Below, in pieces: positions 7,699 to 14,673 of a DNA stretch of 28,273 nt (position 1 is the first letter of the stretch; each line of letters begins with the position of its first letter). Source of the stretch: Chlorobiales bacterium (lineage in GTDB: Bacteria > Bacteroidota > Chlorobiia > Chlorobiales > Chlorobiaceae); NCBI GenBank assembly GCA_022360275.1, contig JAKSDC010000128.1, positions 1 to 28,273 of the forward strand, given 5' to 3'. The notes beneath the pieces were generated by a model, which saw nothing but the letters and a program-made list of their open reading frames with translations, did not search any database and was not told the DNA's origin. A program made the position numbers and the translations under genes.

Positions 7699-8184
7699 AT
7701 GGCTGATTTGAAAATGCCTGAAATCAATAGTGTTATCATCGCGGGTAATCTGACCAAAGACCCTGTTTTTCGTCAGACCAACTCGGGCGGCACACCCGTT
7801 GTGAATTTCTCGATTGCCTGTAACAGACGTTTCAGGGACAGCCATCATCAGTGGCAGGAAGATGTCTGTTATGTAGGTGTCGTTGCCTGGAACAAGCTGG
7901 CCGAGAGCTGTCGTGACAATCTGAAGAAAAGCGCTGCCGTACTCGTGGACGGGGAATTGCAGAGCAGAACATGGAAAGCTCAGGACGGTTCATCCCGCAC
8001 GGTTGTTGAGATCAAGGCGCGTAGGATTCAGTTTCTCAACAAACGAAAGAAGCCCGGTGACGAGGGCGATGACGCCTCCGGTTTTATCGAGGATGACTTC
8101 CAAGGTAGTGACGGTGTAGATGAGAGGTACCAAGGTAATGATCCCGGTCATGTTTATGAGTACAAGTATCTTTCTTCCGAATAA
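7699..8184 (+). CDS. ssb: Single-stranded DNA-binding protein
   Basis: A 161-residue OB-fold protein. NSVIIAGNLTKDPVFRQTNSG and VVNFSIACNRRF are the first strands of the SSB fold; DVCYVGVVAWNKLAESC and VLVDGELQSRTW complete it. The C-terminal part is acidic and Gly/Asp-rich but ends in HVYEYKYLSSE rather than the usual DDDIPF tip, so partner binding by the tail may differ, or another SSB in the genome may be the main replication protein. A strong GGAGG lies at 7687-7691, eight bases before the ATG. It sits between rpsF and rpsR, a common arrangement in bacteria. Confidence 0.93.
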   Translation: MADLKMPEINSVIIAGNLTKDPVFRQTNSGGTPVVNFSIACNRRFRDSHHQWQEDVCYVGVVAWNKLAESCRDNLKKSAAVLVDGELQSRTWKAQDGSSRTVVEIKARRIQFLNKRKKPGDEGDDASGFIEDDFQGSDGVDERYQGNDPGHVYEYKYLSSE

Positions 8185-8208
8185 CGGAAGGGAAAATCGA
8201 CAATTGCA

Positions 8209-8481
8209 ATGAATAGAATGAAACAAAAACGTACAAGCGCATCGATGAACAAGTCAATTGGTAATGCGCTGGCATCCAAGAAAAAAGTATCGAAGAACCA
8301 GGTTGTTTTTTTTGACTACCGTGACGAGAGAAAGCTCAAAAGGTTTATCAACGACCAGGGAAAAATTATCCCTCGTCGCATTACCGGGCTGACGGCAAAA
8401 GAGCAGAATCTTCTTACCCACTCGGTGAAGTGGGCTCGATTCCTTTCCATTATTCCGTATGTAGCGGACGAATACAAATAA
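8209..8481 (+). CDS. rpsR: Small ribosomal subunit protein bS18
   Basis: A 90-residue basic protein with the S18 core: FFDYRDERKLKRFINDQGKIIPRRITGLTAKEQNLLTHSVKWARFLSIIPY in order, where IPRRITG and the K-x-Q helix contact 16S rRNA and S6. The N-terminal extension of about 30 residues is rich in Lys and Ser, as in several Bacteroidetes/Chlorobi homologues. ATG at 8209 or 8218 could be used; neither has a well-spaced Shine-Dalgarno (GGAAGGG lies about 20 bases upstream). It lies 24 bp after ssb in the same operon. Confidence 0.93.
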   Translation: MNRMKQKRTSASMNKSIGNALASKKKVSKNQVVFFDYRDERKLKRFINDQGKIIPRRITGLTAKEQNLLTHSVKWARFLSIIPYVADEYK

Positions 8482-8531
8482 AGCAGTCCGGGACGGTTGT
8501 TTAAAAATCTATTGAATGAGGAAGCAGAACA

Positions 8532-8978
8532 GTGAAAGTTATTTTAAAAAAGGATATAGTAACACTGGGTGATGCGGGCGAGGTCGTGGAGGTTAAGAAC
8601 GGCTACGCCAACAACTATCTGATCCCGCAGGGGATGGCTCTCAGGGCTACCGAAGGCACCCTCAAAGCGTTTGAAACCCAAAGAAAACAGCAGGCCAGAA
8701 AGATCGAGCAGCAAAGAGTTGCAGCACGTGAGGTGGCTGATAAGTTACAGCAGCTAACCCTTAAAGTATTTGCAAAGGCAGGTGAGTCCGGCAAGCTTTT
8801 TGGCACCGTTACATCGGGTGATATTGCCGATGCGCTTAAAAACGAGGGAGTTGCTGTCGATCGCAGGAAAATCAGCCTCGAAGCACCGATCAAAGAACTG
8901 GGTAACTATGAAGCTGGTGTAAAGCTTTTCATGGATGTATCCGCAACCCTTAAGGTTACTGTAGAGGCGGAAGGTTAG
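8532..8978 (+). CDS. rplI: Large ribosomal subunit protein bL9
   Basis: A 148-residue protein of standard L9 length. The N-terminal domain MKVILKKDIVTLGDAGEVVEVKNGYANNYLIPQG is nearly consensus and binds 23S rRNA. A long connecting helix (about 40-75, Gln/Arg/Lys-rich) leads to the C-terminal domain with GKLFGTVTSGDIADAL. The start is GTG at 8532, with GAGGAAG at 8518-8524 as ribosome binding site. It is the last gene of the rpsF operon and is followed by a strong terminator. Confidence 0.95.
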   Translation: MKVILKKDIVTLGDAGEVVEVKNGYANNYLIPQGMALRATEGTLKAFETQRKQQARKIEQQRVAAREVADKLQQLTLKVFAKAGESGKLFGTVTSGDIADALKNEGVAVDRRKISLEAPIKELGNYEAGVKLFMDVSATLKVTVEAEG

Positions 8979-9015
8979 GTCTTTTTCGCTGAATCTGACC
9001 ACATAAAGCGTATTG

Positions 9016-9051
9016 ACCGCACAACGGCGTGTACCGTTGTGCGGTTTTTTT
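9016..9051 (+). terminator. Rho-independent terminator after rplI
   Basis: A perfect 12-bp stem, ACCGCACAACGG (9016-9027) with CCGTTGTGCGGT (9034-9045), has a 6-nt loop and is followed by a run of T. This ends the rpsF-ssb-rpsR-rplI transcript. Confidence 0.92.
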
Positions 9052-9131
9052 ATGTAGTAAATTATTATAAATTGACGTATTAAAGAAGTTTTTATGGGTG
9101 AATAACGAGTGTGTAATTGGTTGCTGGTTAC

Positions 9132-9380
9132 ATGATGCGCGTCGATCCTATGATGTTGGAAGTCCGAGAAAAAGCAAAAGACTGTCCTCACGACCATGGC
9201 TGTCTGAAGGGTAAACGGGAGCATCTTTGCAGGGTGGCTGGAGGATATGGGGACAAGGTTCTTTTTTTAAAAAAAGACACTCCACAGAAAAAGAGCTGCC
9301 CGTACTTTTATACTTTTGGAGATGACGGAATCTGTACTTGCCCGGTGCGGTACAGGTTGTACAGCGAATACGGGATATGA
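9132..9380 (+). CDS. Small Cys/His-rich protein of unknown function
   Basis: An 82-residue soluble protein I do not recognise as a named family. It has six cysteines (18, 24, 33, 56, 68, 70) and nearby histidines (20, 22, 32?), arranged as CPHDHGC ... C near the N-terminus and C ... CTC near the C-terminus, a layout that could bind zinc or an iron-sulfur centre. The rest is basic and aromatic (YFYTFGDDG; YRLYSEYGI). The frame is open to a TTG at 9117; I use the ATG at 9132, though 9150 is also possible. No clear Shine-Dalgarno is seen. It lies alone between the rplI terminator and the next small gene, so it must have its own promoter. Coding is supported by the even amino-acid composition and Cys pattern, but not proven. 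Confidence 0.55.
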   Translation: MMRVDPMMLEVREKAKDCPHDHGCLKGKREHLCRVAGGYGDKVLFLKKDTPQKKSCPYFYTFGDDGICTCPVRYRLYSEYGI

Positions 9381-9523
9381 GAGTGATTCGGCCCCCGGTC
9401 CTTGCATTTTTTTTCCTCCCTTTGCCTCGATTACTATGCGATAATACCTTCTATGGTTTTATTTTATCCTTTTAGTGTTCAACTGCAGGAAGTATATCGC
9501 AAATTCTTTTGGGGAGTAACACC

Positions 9524-9916
9524 ATGAGGCAAGCTCTATTTCAGGAAAAGTATCCAATTTACACACTGGAAATCGACAAATCGGAAACCACCTACGGTTC
9601 GGTTAACGAGATTCTGGCTTATTTCAGATCCAAAATTGATGCTCATCCCGTTGTTTCCTATATCGGAACATTTGATCATTACGCTCATACGAAGTCGCTG
9701 AAAGACGGTATAGTCAGTGACTTGATACTCGATGCAAAAAACATTCTCTTCTGTTTCGGGAAGGAACTGCCAAGTCCCTGTGTTCTTTCGGTTCGCCCGC
9801 GTTCCATAGGTATTGCCGAGATGGACGATGCGTTTGTTATAACATTTCTCGAAGCTCCAAATCCCATGGCCAACGAGGCAATGGAACAGTGGGCGCTGAG
9901 CTTGAAAAACAGGTGA
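9524..9916 (+). CDS. Conserved hypothetical protein, DUF6858-like
   Basis: A 130-residue soluble protein beginning MRQALFQEKYPIYTLEIDKSE. It has the look of a conserved family in anaerobic and microaerophilic bacteria (I think DUF6858): the segments YPIYTLEIDKSETTY, HPVVSYIGTFDHYAHTKSL and NILFCFGKELP are conserved-looking, and a stretch of likely strands ends in FLEAPNPMANEAMEQW. No catalytic motif, signal peptide or membrane segment is seen. The start at 9524 is supported by GGGGAG at 9511-9516; an in-frame TTG at 9509 lies upstream of that site and is unlikely. It ends just before a bidirectional terminator shared with pheS. Function unknown. Confidence 0.7.
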   Translation: MRQALFQEKYPIYTLEIDKSETTYGSVNEILAYFRSKIDAHPVVSYIGTFDHYAHTKSLKDGIVSDLILDAKNILFCFGKELPSPCVLSVRPRSIGIAEMDDAFVITFLEAPNPMANEAMEQWALSLKNR

Positions 9917-9951
9917 AGGTAAAAAATGTTTTGTTCGGTGGTAGAGGAATT

Positions 9952-9987
9952 AAAAAGCCTCCCGATTGATTTCGGGAGGCTTTTTTT
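9952..9987. terminator. Bidirectional terminator between DUF6858-like gene and pheS
   Basis: A 14-bp stem, AAAAAGCCTCCCGA (9952-9965) with TCGGGAGGCTTTTT (9972-9985), has a 6-nt loop. A-runs on the left and T-runs on the right mean it can act in both directions. On the minus strand it begins at the pheS stop codon. Confidence 0.92.
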
Positions 9988-11014
9988 ATTGGGAGAACTG
10001 TTCGAGCATTCTAACATCGTTTTCAAAAAGAAGACGAATATCGTCAATCTTGTAACGAAGCAGGGCCGTTCGGTCGACGCCCATGCCGAAAGCGAAGCCG
10101 GAAAACTCTTCCGGATCGATAGAGCAGTTTCTCAGAACGTTGGGGTGTACCATACCGCACCCGAGAATTTCAAGCCAGCCTGACTGTTTGCAGACTCTGC
10201 AACCTTTTCCCCCGCAGAGGTAACAGGTTACATCCACTTCTGCGGAAGGTTCGGTGAATGGGAAAAAGCTGGGCCTGAAACGAAGCTGTACATTGCTGCC
10301 GAACATTTGCTCGGCGAATGAATAGACGGTGGCTTTCAGGTCGGCAAAAGAGACGTTTTTGTCGATATACAGCCCTTCGAGCTGATGGAAGACACAGTAG
10401 CTTCGAGCACTGATAGCCTCGTTTCTATATACTTTGCCCGGACAGATGACCCTTATCGGTGGTTTTTCATCGAGCATCACCCTGATCTGTACCGGCGAAG
10501 TATGTGTCCGGAGGAGCAGATTATTTTCACCTTCTTCTCTGGTAATGAAGAAAGTGTCCTGCATATCTCTTGCAGGGTGATTTGCAGGAAAGTTAAGCAA
10601 ATCGAAATTGTAGCTATCACGTTCAAGCTCGGGTCCGGTTGCTATAGTGAACCCCATAGCCCTGAAAATCTGTTTCATGTCTCCGAGGACTTTCTGGACG
10701 GGATGCTCCGAACCTACATACTCTGTTCTGCCGGGGAGCGTCAAGTCGAAGTGCTGTTCCCGATGACCGGACGACAAGGCGTCAAGCTGTTTTTTCGCCG
10801 TATCGTATTTTTTTTCAGCAGACTGTTTCAGCCGATTCAGCAGTTGTCCGTAAGCGGGACGTTCCGCCTTCGGAACGTTTTTCAGCCGGTTGAAAAGTTC
10901 GGCAATGCTTCCCTTGCGCACCATGAACCGGAAACGGAATGTCTCCAGTTCATCACTGCTCTCTATGATGAACCTGTCAATCTCCTGCTGTAACGATTCA
11001 ATGCTGCTTTTCAT
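9986..11014 (-). CDS. pheS: Phenylalanyl-tRNA synthetase alpha subunit
   Basis: A 342-residue class II synthetase subunit that forms the catalytic core with PheT and charges tRNA-Phe. An N-terminal coiled-coil (about 1-80) precedes the catalytic domain with LLRTHTSPVQIR (motif context), motif 2 KVYRNEAISARSYCVFHQLEGL and motif 3 GFAFGMGVDRTALLRY. A CX2CX4CX2C group at 264, 267, 272 and 275 looks like a zinc knuckle and occurs in Bacteroidetes/Chlorobi-type PheS rather than E. coli PheS. The frame is open to a TTG at 11044, but the ATG at 11014 matches homologue starts. It follows rplT closely; pheT is not in the window after it, since a terminator follows, so pheT must be elsewhere. Confidence 0.94.
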   Translation of the reverse strand: MKSSIESLQQEIDRFIIESSDELETFRFRFMVRKGSIAELFNRLKNVPKAERPAYGQLLNRLKQSAEKKYDTAKKQLDALSSGHREQHFDLTLPGRTEYVGSEHPVQKVLGDMKQIFRAMGFTIATGPELERDSYNFDLLNFPANHPARDMQDTFFITREEGENNLLLRTHTSPVQIRVMLDEKPPIRVICPGKVYRNEAISARSYCVFHQLEGLYIDKNVSFADLKATVYSFAEQMFGSNVQLRFRPSFFPFTEPSAEVDVTCYLCGGKGCRVCKQSGWLEILGCGMVHPNVLRNCSIDPEEFSGFAFGMGVDRTALLRYKIDDIRLLFENDVRMLEQFSQ

Positions 11015-11046
11015 GGAATGTAATAGCTGATTGCTGCTTTCCAATC

Positions 11047-11394
11047 TTAACCCATAGCTGATTTAACAATTTGGCTGAATGCAGCAGGGTCTTTTACCGC
11101 AATTTCAGCAAGAGCTTTCCGGTTGACGTCAATGTTTTTCTTGTTCATTGCGTCCATCAGACGGGAGTAGCTTGTGCCGTTTTCCCTGGCTGCAGCGTTG
11201 ATTCGCATGATCCAGAGGGAGCGGAACGTTCTTTTCTTGACCCTTCTGTCACGGTAGGCATACTGTTCTGCCTTGTCGACGGCATGTTTGGCAACAGTTA
11301 AAATAGTGCCCCGTGACCCCCAGTATCCTTTTGCTTTTTTTAATATCCGTTTTCTTTTTGTGCGTGATGCAACTGCATTTGTGACTCTTGGCAT
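11047..11394 (-). CDS. rplT: Large ribosomal subunit protein bL20
   Basis: A 115-residue, highly basic protein of normal L20 length. MPRVTNAVASRTKRKRILKKAKGYWGSRG is the typical N-terminal extension that threads into 23S rRNA, followed by YAYRDRRVKKRTFRSLWIMRINAAARENGTSYSRLMDAMNK, the globular part. L20 is an early assembly protein and in many bacteria represses its own operon. It lies 37 bp after rpmI. Confidence 0.97.
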   Translation of the reverse strand: MPRVTNAVASRTKRKRILKKAKGYWGSRGTILTVAKHAVDKAEQYAYRDRRVKKRTFRSLWIMRINAAARENGTSYSRLMDAMNKKNIDVNRKALAEIAVKDPAAFSQIVKSAMG

Positions 11395-11431
11395 CGTAGT
11401 CTCGGTTTTTAATTGTTGAACAATAGAATTT

Positions 11432-11626
11432 TTATGCCAGGATCATGCGCTTGATCTGCTTTTCCTGGGCTTTGTCTACCAGAGTTGACTGGTGAAGGCG
11501 ACGGGTTCTTTTTCTGTTCTTTTTTTCAAGGTTATGCGACCCGTTCATTTTTTCGCGTTTTACCCGTCCTGACGCGGTTTTTTTAAACCTTTTGCAAGCG
11601 CCCCGGTGCGATTTCATTTTAGGCAT
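11432..11626 (-). CDS. rpmI: Large ribosomal subunit protein bL35
   Basis: A 64-residue, very basic protein with the L35 pattern MPKMKSHRGACKRFKKTASGRVKR and the closing segment RRLHQSTLVDKAQEKQIKRMIL. It lies between infC (29 bp upstream) and rplT, the standard gene order. Confidence 0.97.
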   Translation of the reverse strand: MPKMKSHRGACKRFKKTASGRVKREKMNGSHNLEKKNRKRTRRLHQSTLVDKAQEKQIKRMILA

Positions 11627-11655
11627 GGTCGTATCGTTTTGTTAACTGAGTGAAA

Positions 11656-12249
11656 TTATTGTTGTATTTCCTTGTTCATTTTAGCCAACTGTCTTTCGTA
11701 GGCTTCGATTTTTTTCTTGTCCGGTTCAAAGTAGACAAACAGTCTTTTTCCCTCGAATTTTGGTTCGCCTTCGGGATTGCTGACGTTGCTGAGCCGTTCC
11801 GTTAGCCTTTCAACCAGTTCAAAGCCCTTGTCTTTGTAAATGATGGAACGTCCGAGAAAAACAACGGTTGCACGGACCCTGTTTCCCTTGCGCAGGAACT
11901 CTTCAAGGTGTGCCGCTTTGAAATCAAAATCGTGTTTGTCGGTATTGGGATGGAACCGGAGTTCTTTCAATGCGGTCGGTTTCGATTTTTTCTTTCTGTC
12001 CTTGTCTTTTTTGTCGAGTTTGTACTGAAGTTTGCCATAGTTGTCAAGCTTGCAGACTGGCGGTGTCGCCGTCGGCTGTACTTCTATGAGATCAAGCCCC
12101 TCATCTTCTGCCAGCTTGAGGGCATTGCCAGTTTTCATGATCTCCTGTGATCCGTCACTGAAAACAACCCTTACCTCAGATACTCTGATTTGCTCATTAA
12201 CCCTGTAGGTTACTTTTTGCTTTTGAGGAGTACTTTTCTTTTTTCTCAT
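11656..12249 (-). CDS. infC: Translation initiation factor IF-3
   Basis: A 197-residue IF-3. The N-domain runs from YRVNEQIRVSEVRVVFSDGSQ to DLIEVQPTATPPVCKLDNYGKLQY, followed by a Lys-rich linker, then the C-domain with LKELRFHPNTDKHDFDFKAAHLEEFLRKGNRVRATVVFLGR. IF-3 binds the 30S subunit, checks the initiator tRNA and prevents early joining of the 50S. The frame extends to 12393 inside thrS, but the N-domain begins right after the ATG at 12249, which gives the normal length. E. coli uses AUU for this gene; here an ordinary ATG seems to be used. It lies 34 bp after thrS. Confidence 0.96.
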   Translation of the reverse strand: MRKKKSTPQKQKVTYRVNEQIRVSEVRVVFSDGSQEIMKTGNALKLAEDEGLDLIEVQPTATPPVCKLDNYGKLQYKLDKKDKDRKKKSKPTALKELRFHPNTDKHDFDFKAAHLEEFLRKGNRVRATVVFLGRSIIYKDKGFELVERLTERLSNVSNPEGEPKFEGKRLFVYFEPDKKKIEAYERQLAKMNKEIQQ

Positions 12250-12283
12250 ACGGTCTCGATTGGTTTGAAATGTCGCTATGGGT

Positions 12284-14263
12284 TCAAGATTTCTCTTTGA
12301 TTTCTGTGGCCAGCTTATCCAGCATGTCCTGAATCGTAAGATTTCCCTGGTCACCTTTTCGATGACGACGCAATGAAACTTCTCCCGAGTCAACCTCTTT
12401 CTGGCCGATGATCACCATATACGGGACTTTGCTTACTTCAGCCTCACGTATTTTCTTTCCGATTTTCTCACTGCGCAAGTCAAGTTCTGTGCGTATGCTC
12501 TTTTCGAGCAGCATCTGATGAACGGTACGGGCATAATCATGAACATCTTCCGAGATCGGCAATACGGCGACCTGGACCGGAGCAAGCCATAACGGAAAAT
12601 TTCCGGCAGTATGCTCAATGAGGACACCAATAAACCGTTCCATGGAGCCAAACGGTGCCCGGTGTATGATAACCGGTCTATGTGGCAGCCCATCACTGCC
12701 GATATAAGTGAGATCAAACCTTTCGGGCATGACGTAATCAACCTGAACGGTGCCGAGCTGCCATTTTCTTCCAAGTGCGTCCCGTACGATGAAATCAATT
12801 TTGGGTCCGTAAAAGCTTGCCTCACCGATACCGATGATATAGCTGATACCCATGCGGTCAGCAGCTTCCTTCACGTTTTGTTCAGCCTGCTGCCAGACGT
12901 CTTCGGTTCCGCTGTACTTGTCAAGGTTTGCCGGGTCGTGGAGGGAGAGTCTGATTTCTATATCGTTAAAGCCAAGCGTGGCAAATACAAATTTGGTCAG
13001 ATCGATAGCGTTGCAGATCTCATCGACAAGCTGGTCCGGTCTGCAGTAGATGTGCGAATCGTCCTGGGTAAATCCCCGGGCTCGTATCAGCCCGTTCAGC
13101 TCTCCGGACTGTTCGTGACGGTAAACCGTGCCGAACTCTGTTAAACGGATCGGAAGCTCCCGGTAGCTGCGCAGTTTTGAGCTGTAGATCAGGTGGTGAT
13201 GAGGACAGTTCATCGGTTTCAGCAGGTACTGCTCTTCCCGTCCCAGATCATCCTTGTAGGTGAGGGGGGGGAACTGGGAGTCACTGTAATATGGGTAATG
13301 GCCGGAGCGCTTGTATAACCCGATATTGCCGATGTGCGGCGTGTAGACCGGAACGTAGCCACGTTTTCTCTGCTCTTCGCGCAGGAACGACTCCAGCTCG
13401 CTACGGACTATGGCTCCTTTCGGCAGCCATATCGGCAGGCCGCTTCCCACATCCTGTGAGAGCATGAACAGCTCGAGCTCCGCTCCAAGTTTGCGATGGT
13501 CCCTTTTTTTTGCTTCCTCGATATGAGCGAGGTGTTGTTTCAAGAGCTTTTCGGAAGGAAAGGCTATGCCGTAAATCCTCTGCATGCTTTCCCTTGAAGC
13601 ATCTCCTCTCCAGAACGAGGCGGAAATATTTGTCAGTTTCACCGCTTTGAGCTGTGAGGTGTTCAAAATATGCGGGCCGCTGCAGAGATCGGCAAAATTT
13701 CCCTGGTGGTAAATCGAAACCCTTCCGGTATCCTTCAGCGTATCTTCCAGAATCTCTACCTTGTAAGGATCGTTTCTCTTTGAGCTGAAATATGCTATTG
13801 CATTTTCTCTGGAAAGCTCCTCACGGCGAATCGTGAGCGAGCGTCTGCCGATTTCGAGCATTTTCTTCTCGATGGCTTCCAGATCGTTTTCGGTGAAACG
13901 GTGTTCGGAAGCAATGTCATAATAAAAGCCCTGTCCTATGGCCGGACCAGCGCCGAACTTCGTGCCGGGGAACAGTTCCTCGATTGCCTGGGCCATGATG
14001 TGGCTGGCACTGTGCCAGAAAATTTCCTTCCCGATGCTGCCGGGGTGATCAAACGTAATGATCTCTACGTCGGCATCCTCGGTAATCGGAGCGGAAAGAT
14101 CAGCAGGCATGCCGTTAATGCTCACGGCAAGTGCATCCTTTGCCAGCTTGCGCCCAATTGATTGCGCTATATCGTAACCGGTTACCCCCGACGGAAAAGA
14201 ACGGTTTTTACCATCAGGGAACGTAACGGTTACCGCTGCCTGTACGTCTATATTCTCGGACAT
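12284..14263 (-). CDS. thrS: Threonyl-tRNA synthetase
   Basis: A full-length 659-residue class II synthetase. Domains in order: TGS (about 10-72), the editing domain with HSASH (His84, His88) and CSGPH (194-198), the catalytic domain with zinc ligands Cys353 (MNCPHH), His404 (DDSHIY) and His534 (IIHRAPFGS), motif 2 EFGTVYRHEQSGELNGLIRARGF, and a C-terminal anticodon-binding domain beginning at PVQVAVLPIS. It charges tRNA-Thr and removes misattached serine. The start ATG at 14263 has GAGACAG about seven bases upstream. A weak promoter candidate is at 14433-14460. It leads the thrS-infC-rpmI-rplT-pheS cluster. Confidence 0.97.
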   Translation of the reverse strand: MSENIDVQAAVTVTFPDGKNRSFPSGVTGYDIAQSIGRKLAKDALAVSINGMPADLSAPITEDADVEIITFDHPGSIGKEIFWHSASHIMAQAIEELFPGTKFGAGPAIGQGFYYDIASEHRFTENDLEAIEKKMLEIGRRSLTIRREELSRENAIAYFSSKRNDPYKVEILEDTLKDTGRVSIYHQGNFADLCSGPHILNTSQLKAVKLTNISASFWRGDASRESMQRIYGIAFPSEKLLKQHLAHIEEAKKRDHRKLGAELELFMLSQDVGSGLPIWLPKGAIVRSELESFLREEQRKRGYVPVYTPHIGNIGLYKRSGHYPYYSDSQFPPLTYKDDLGREEQYLLKPMNCPHHHLIYSSKLRSYRELPIRLTEFGTVYRHEQSGELNGLIRARGFTQDDSHIYCRPDQLVDEICNAIDLTKFVFATLGFNDIEIRLSLHDPANLDKYSGTEDVWQQAEQNVKEAADRMGISYIIGIGEASFYGPKIDFIVRDALGRKWQLGTVQVDYVMPERFDLTYIGSDGLPHRPVIIHRAPFGSMERFIGVLIEHTAGNFPLWLAPVQVAVLPISEDVHDYARTVHQMLLEKSIRTELDLRSEKIGKKIREAEVSKVPYMVIIGQKEVDSGEVSLRRHRKGDQGNLTIQDMLDKLATEIKEKS

Positions 14264-14432
14264 GAATTCTGTCTCTGCTCTGTCAATGCTCTTTGAAGAG
14301 GCCTTTTCCAGCCCCGCTTCTTTCCTGGTTTCAGGATCTTCCAGCCACTTTCAGTCAGTTGATTGTCGAGCGGGAGGGCCGGATTTCAGCATATTTGTGG
14401 CCGTTTGTTCCCGGGCCGACAAGCAGAGGGGG

Positions 14433-14460
14433 ATGTTACGAATAAATAGTCACAATTCAA
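14433..14460 (-). promoter_or_regulatory. Weak candidate promoter for thrS operon
   Basis: On the minus strand TTGAAT (14455-14460) is followed after 16 bases by TAACAT (14433-14438). Each matches four of six consensus positions. The -35 overlaps the small palindrome CACAATT-CAA-AATTGTG (14451-14467), which could be an operator. Transcription would start about 165 bp before thrS. Confidence 0.28.
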
Positions 14461-14470
14461 AATTGTGTCG

Positions 14471-14602
14471 CCTCGAAAAACCTGCTGCGCGTTTCGATTG
14501 CTGCGTTGGACGGTGCTCGGAATCCTCATGTACTTTGTGTACACTCCGGTTCCTGCGCTCCGCCCGCCTTGCACTCAAAACGCTCGCTACGGTTTTTCGA
14601 GG
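14471..14602. repeat. 132-bp imperfect inverted repeat, REP/MITE-like hairpin element
   Basis: The ends are a perfect 12-bp inverted pair, CCTCGAAAAACC (14471-14482) and GGTTTTTCGAGG (14591-14602). The centre is TGTAC (14529-14533) and GTACA (14539-14543). Both pairs share the same midpoint at about 14536, and the arms between them also match in part (AAACGC, TTCC, CTCCG segments), so the whole element can fold into one long interrupted hairpin. The design (ends plus centre paired, no gene inside) fits a mobile non-coding repeat; similar 'tgtac...gtacactccgg' elements occur in intergenic DNA of other bacteria from memory. Confidence 0.65.
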
Positions 14603-14645
14603 TGCCGTTCGTGCGAGCGAGTATTGAAGTGATCTTTCTTTTCGA

Positions 14646-14673
14646 CTTTTTACTTTTGAGTTTTGACTTTTCA
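14646..14673. repeat. Four heptad repeats (consensus CTTTTGA) ending in the bchZ stop codon
   Basis: Four tandem 7-mers, CTTTTTA, CTTTTGA, GTTTTGA and CTTTTCA, run from 14646 to 14673, preceded by CTTTTCGA. The last copy contains the bchZ stop codon (TCA at 14671-14673 on this strand). On the bchZ strand the repeat is A-rich (TCAAAAG), so it could slow or end transcription weakly. Confidence 0.5.

Larger units (their letters stand above)
14264..14670. other. 407-bp non-coding gap between thrS and bchZ
   Basis: No convincing gene lies here. It holds, from thrS outward, about 160 bp of plain sequence with the thrS leader, a weak minus-strand promoter candidate (14433-14460), a small palindrome (14451-14467), a 132-bp imperfect inverted repeat (14471-14602) and a heptad repeat running into the bchZ stop codon. 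The small open frames across it have no family resemblance and are broken up by the hairpin. Confidence 0.6.

Noticed and set aside
10385..10993. 202-codon plus-strand frame opposite pheS
   Set aside because: Antisense to the well supported pheS, with no recognisable protein motif.
12250..12393. 48-residue N-terminal extension of IF-3
   Set aside because: It overlaps the thrS coding end in another frame and the known N-domain begins right after the ATG at 12249.
14262..14627. 121-codon plus-strand frame in the thrS-bchZ gap
   Set aside because: No homology-like motifs, Ser/Arg-rich composition and it crosses the inverted repeat; regarded as non-coding.
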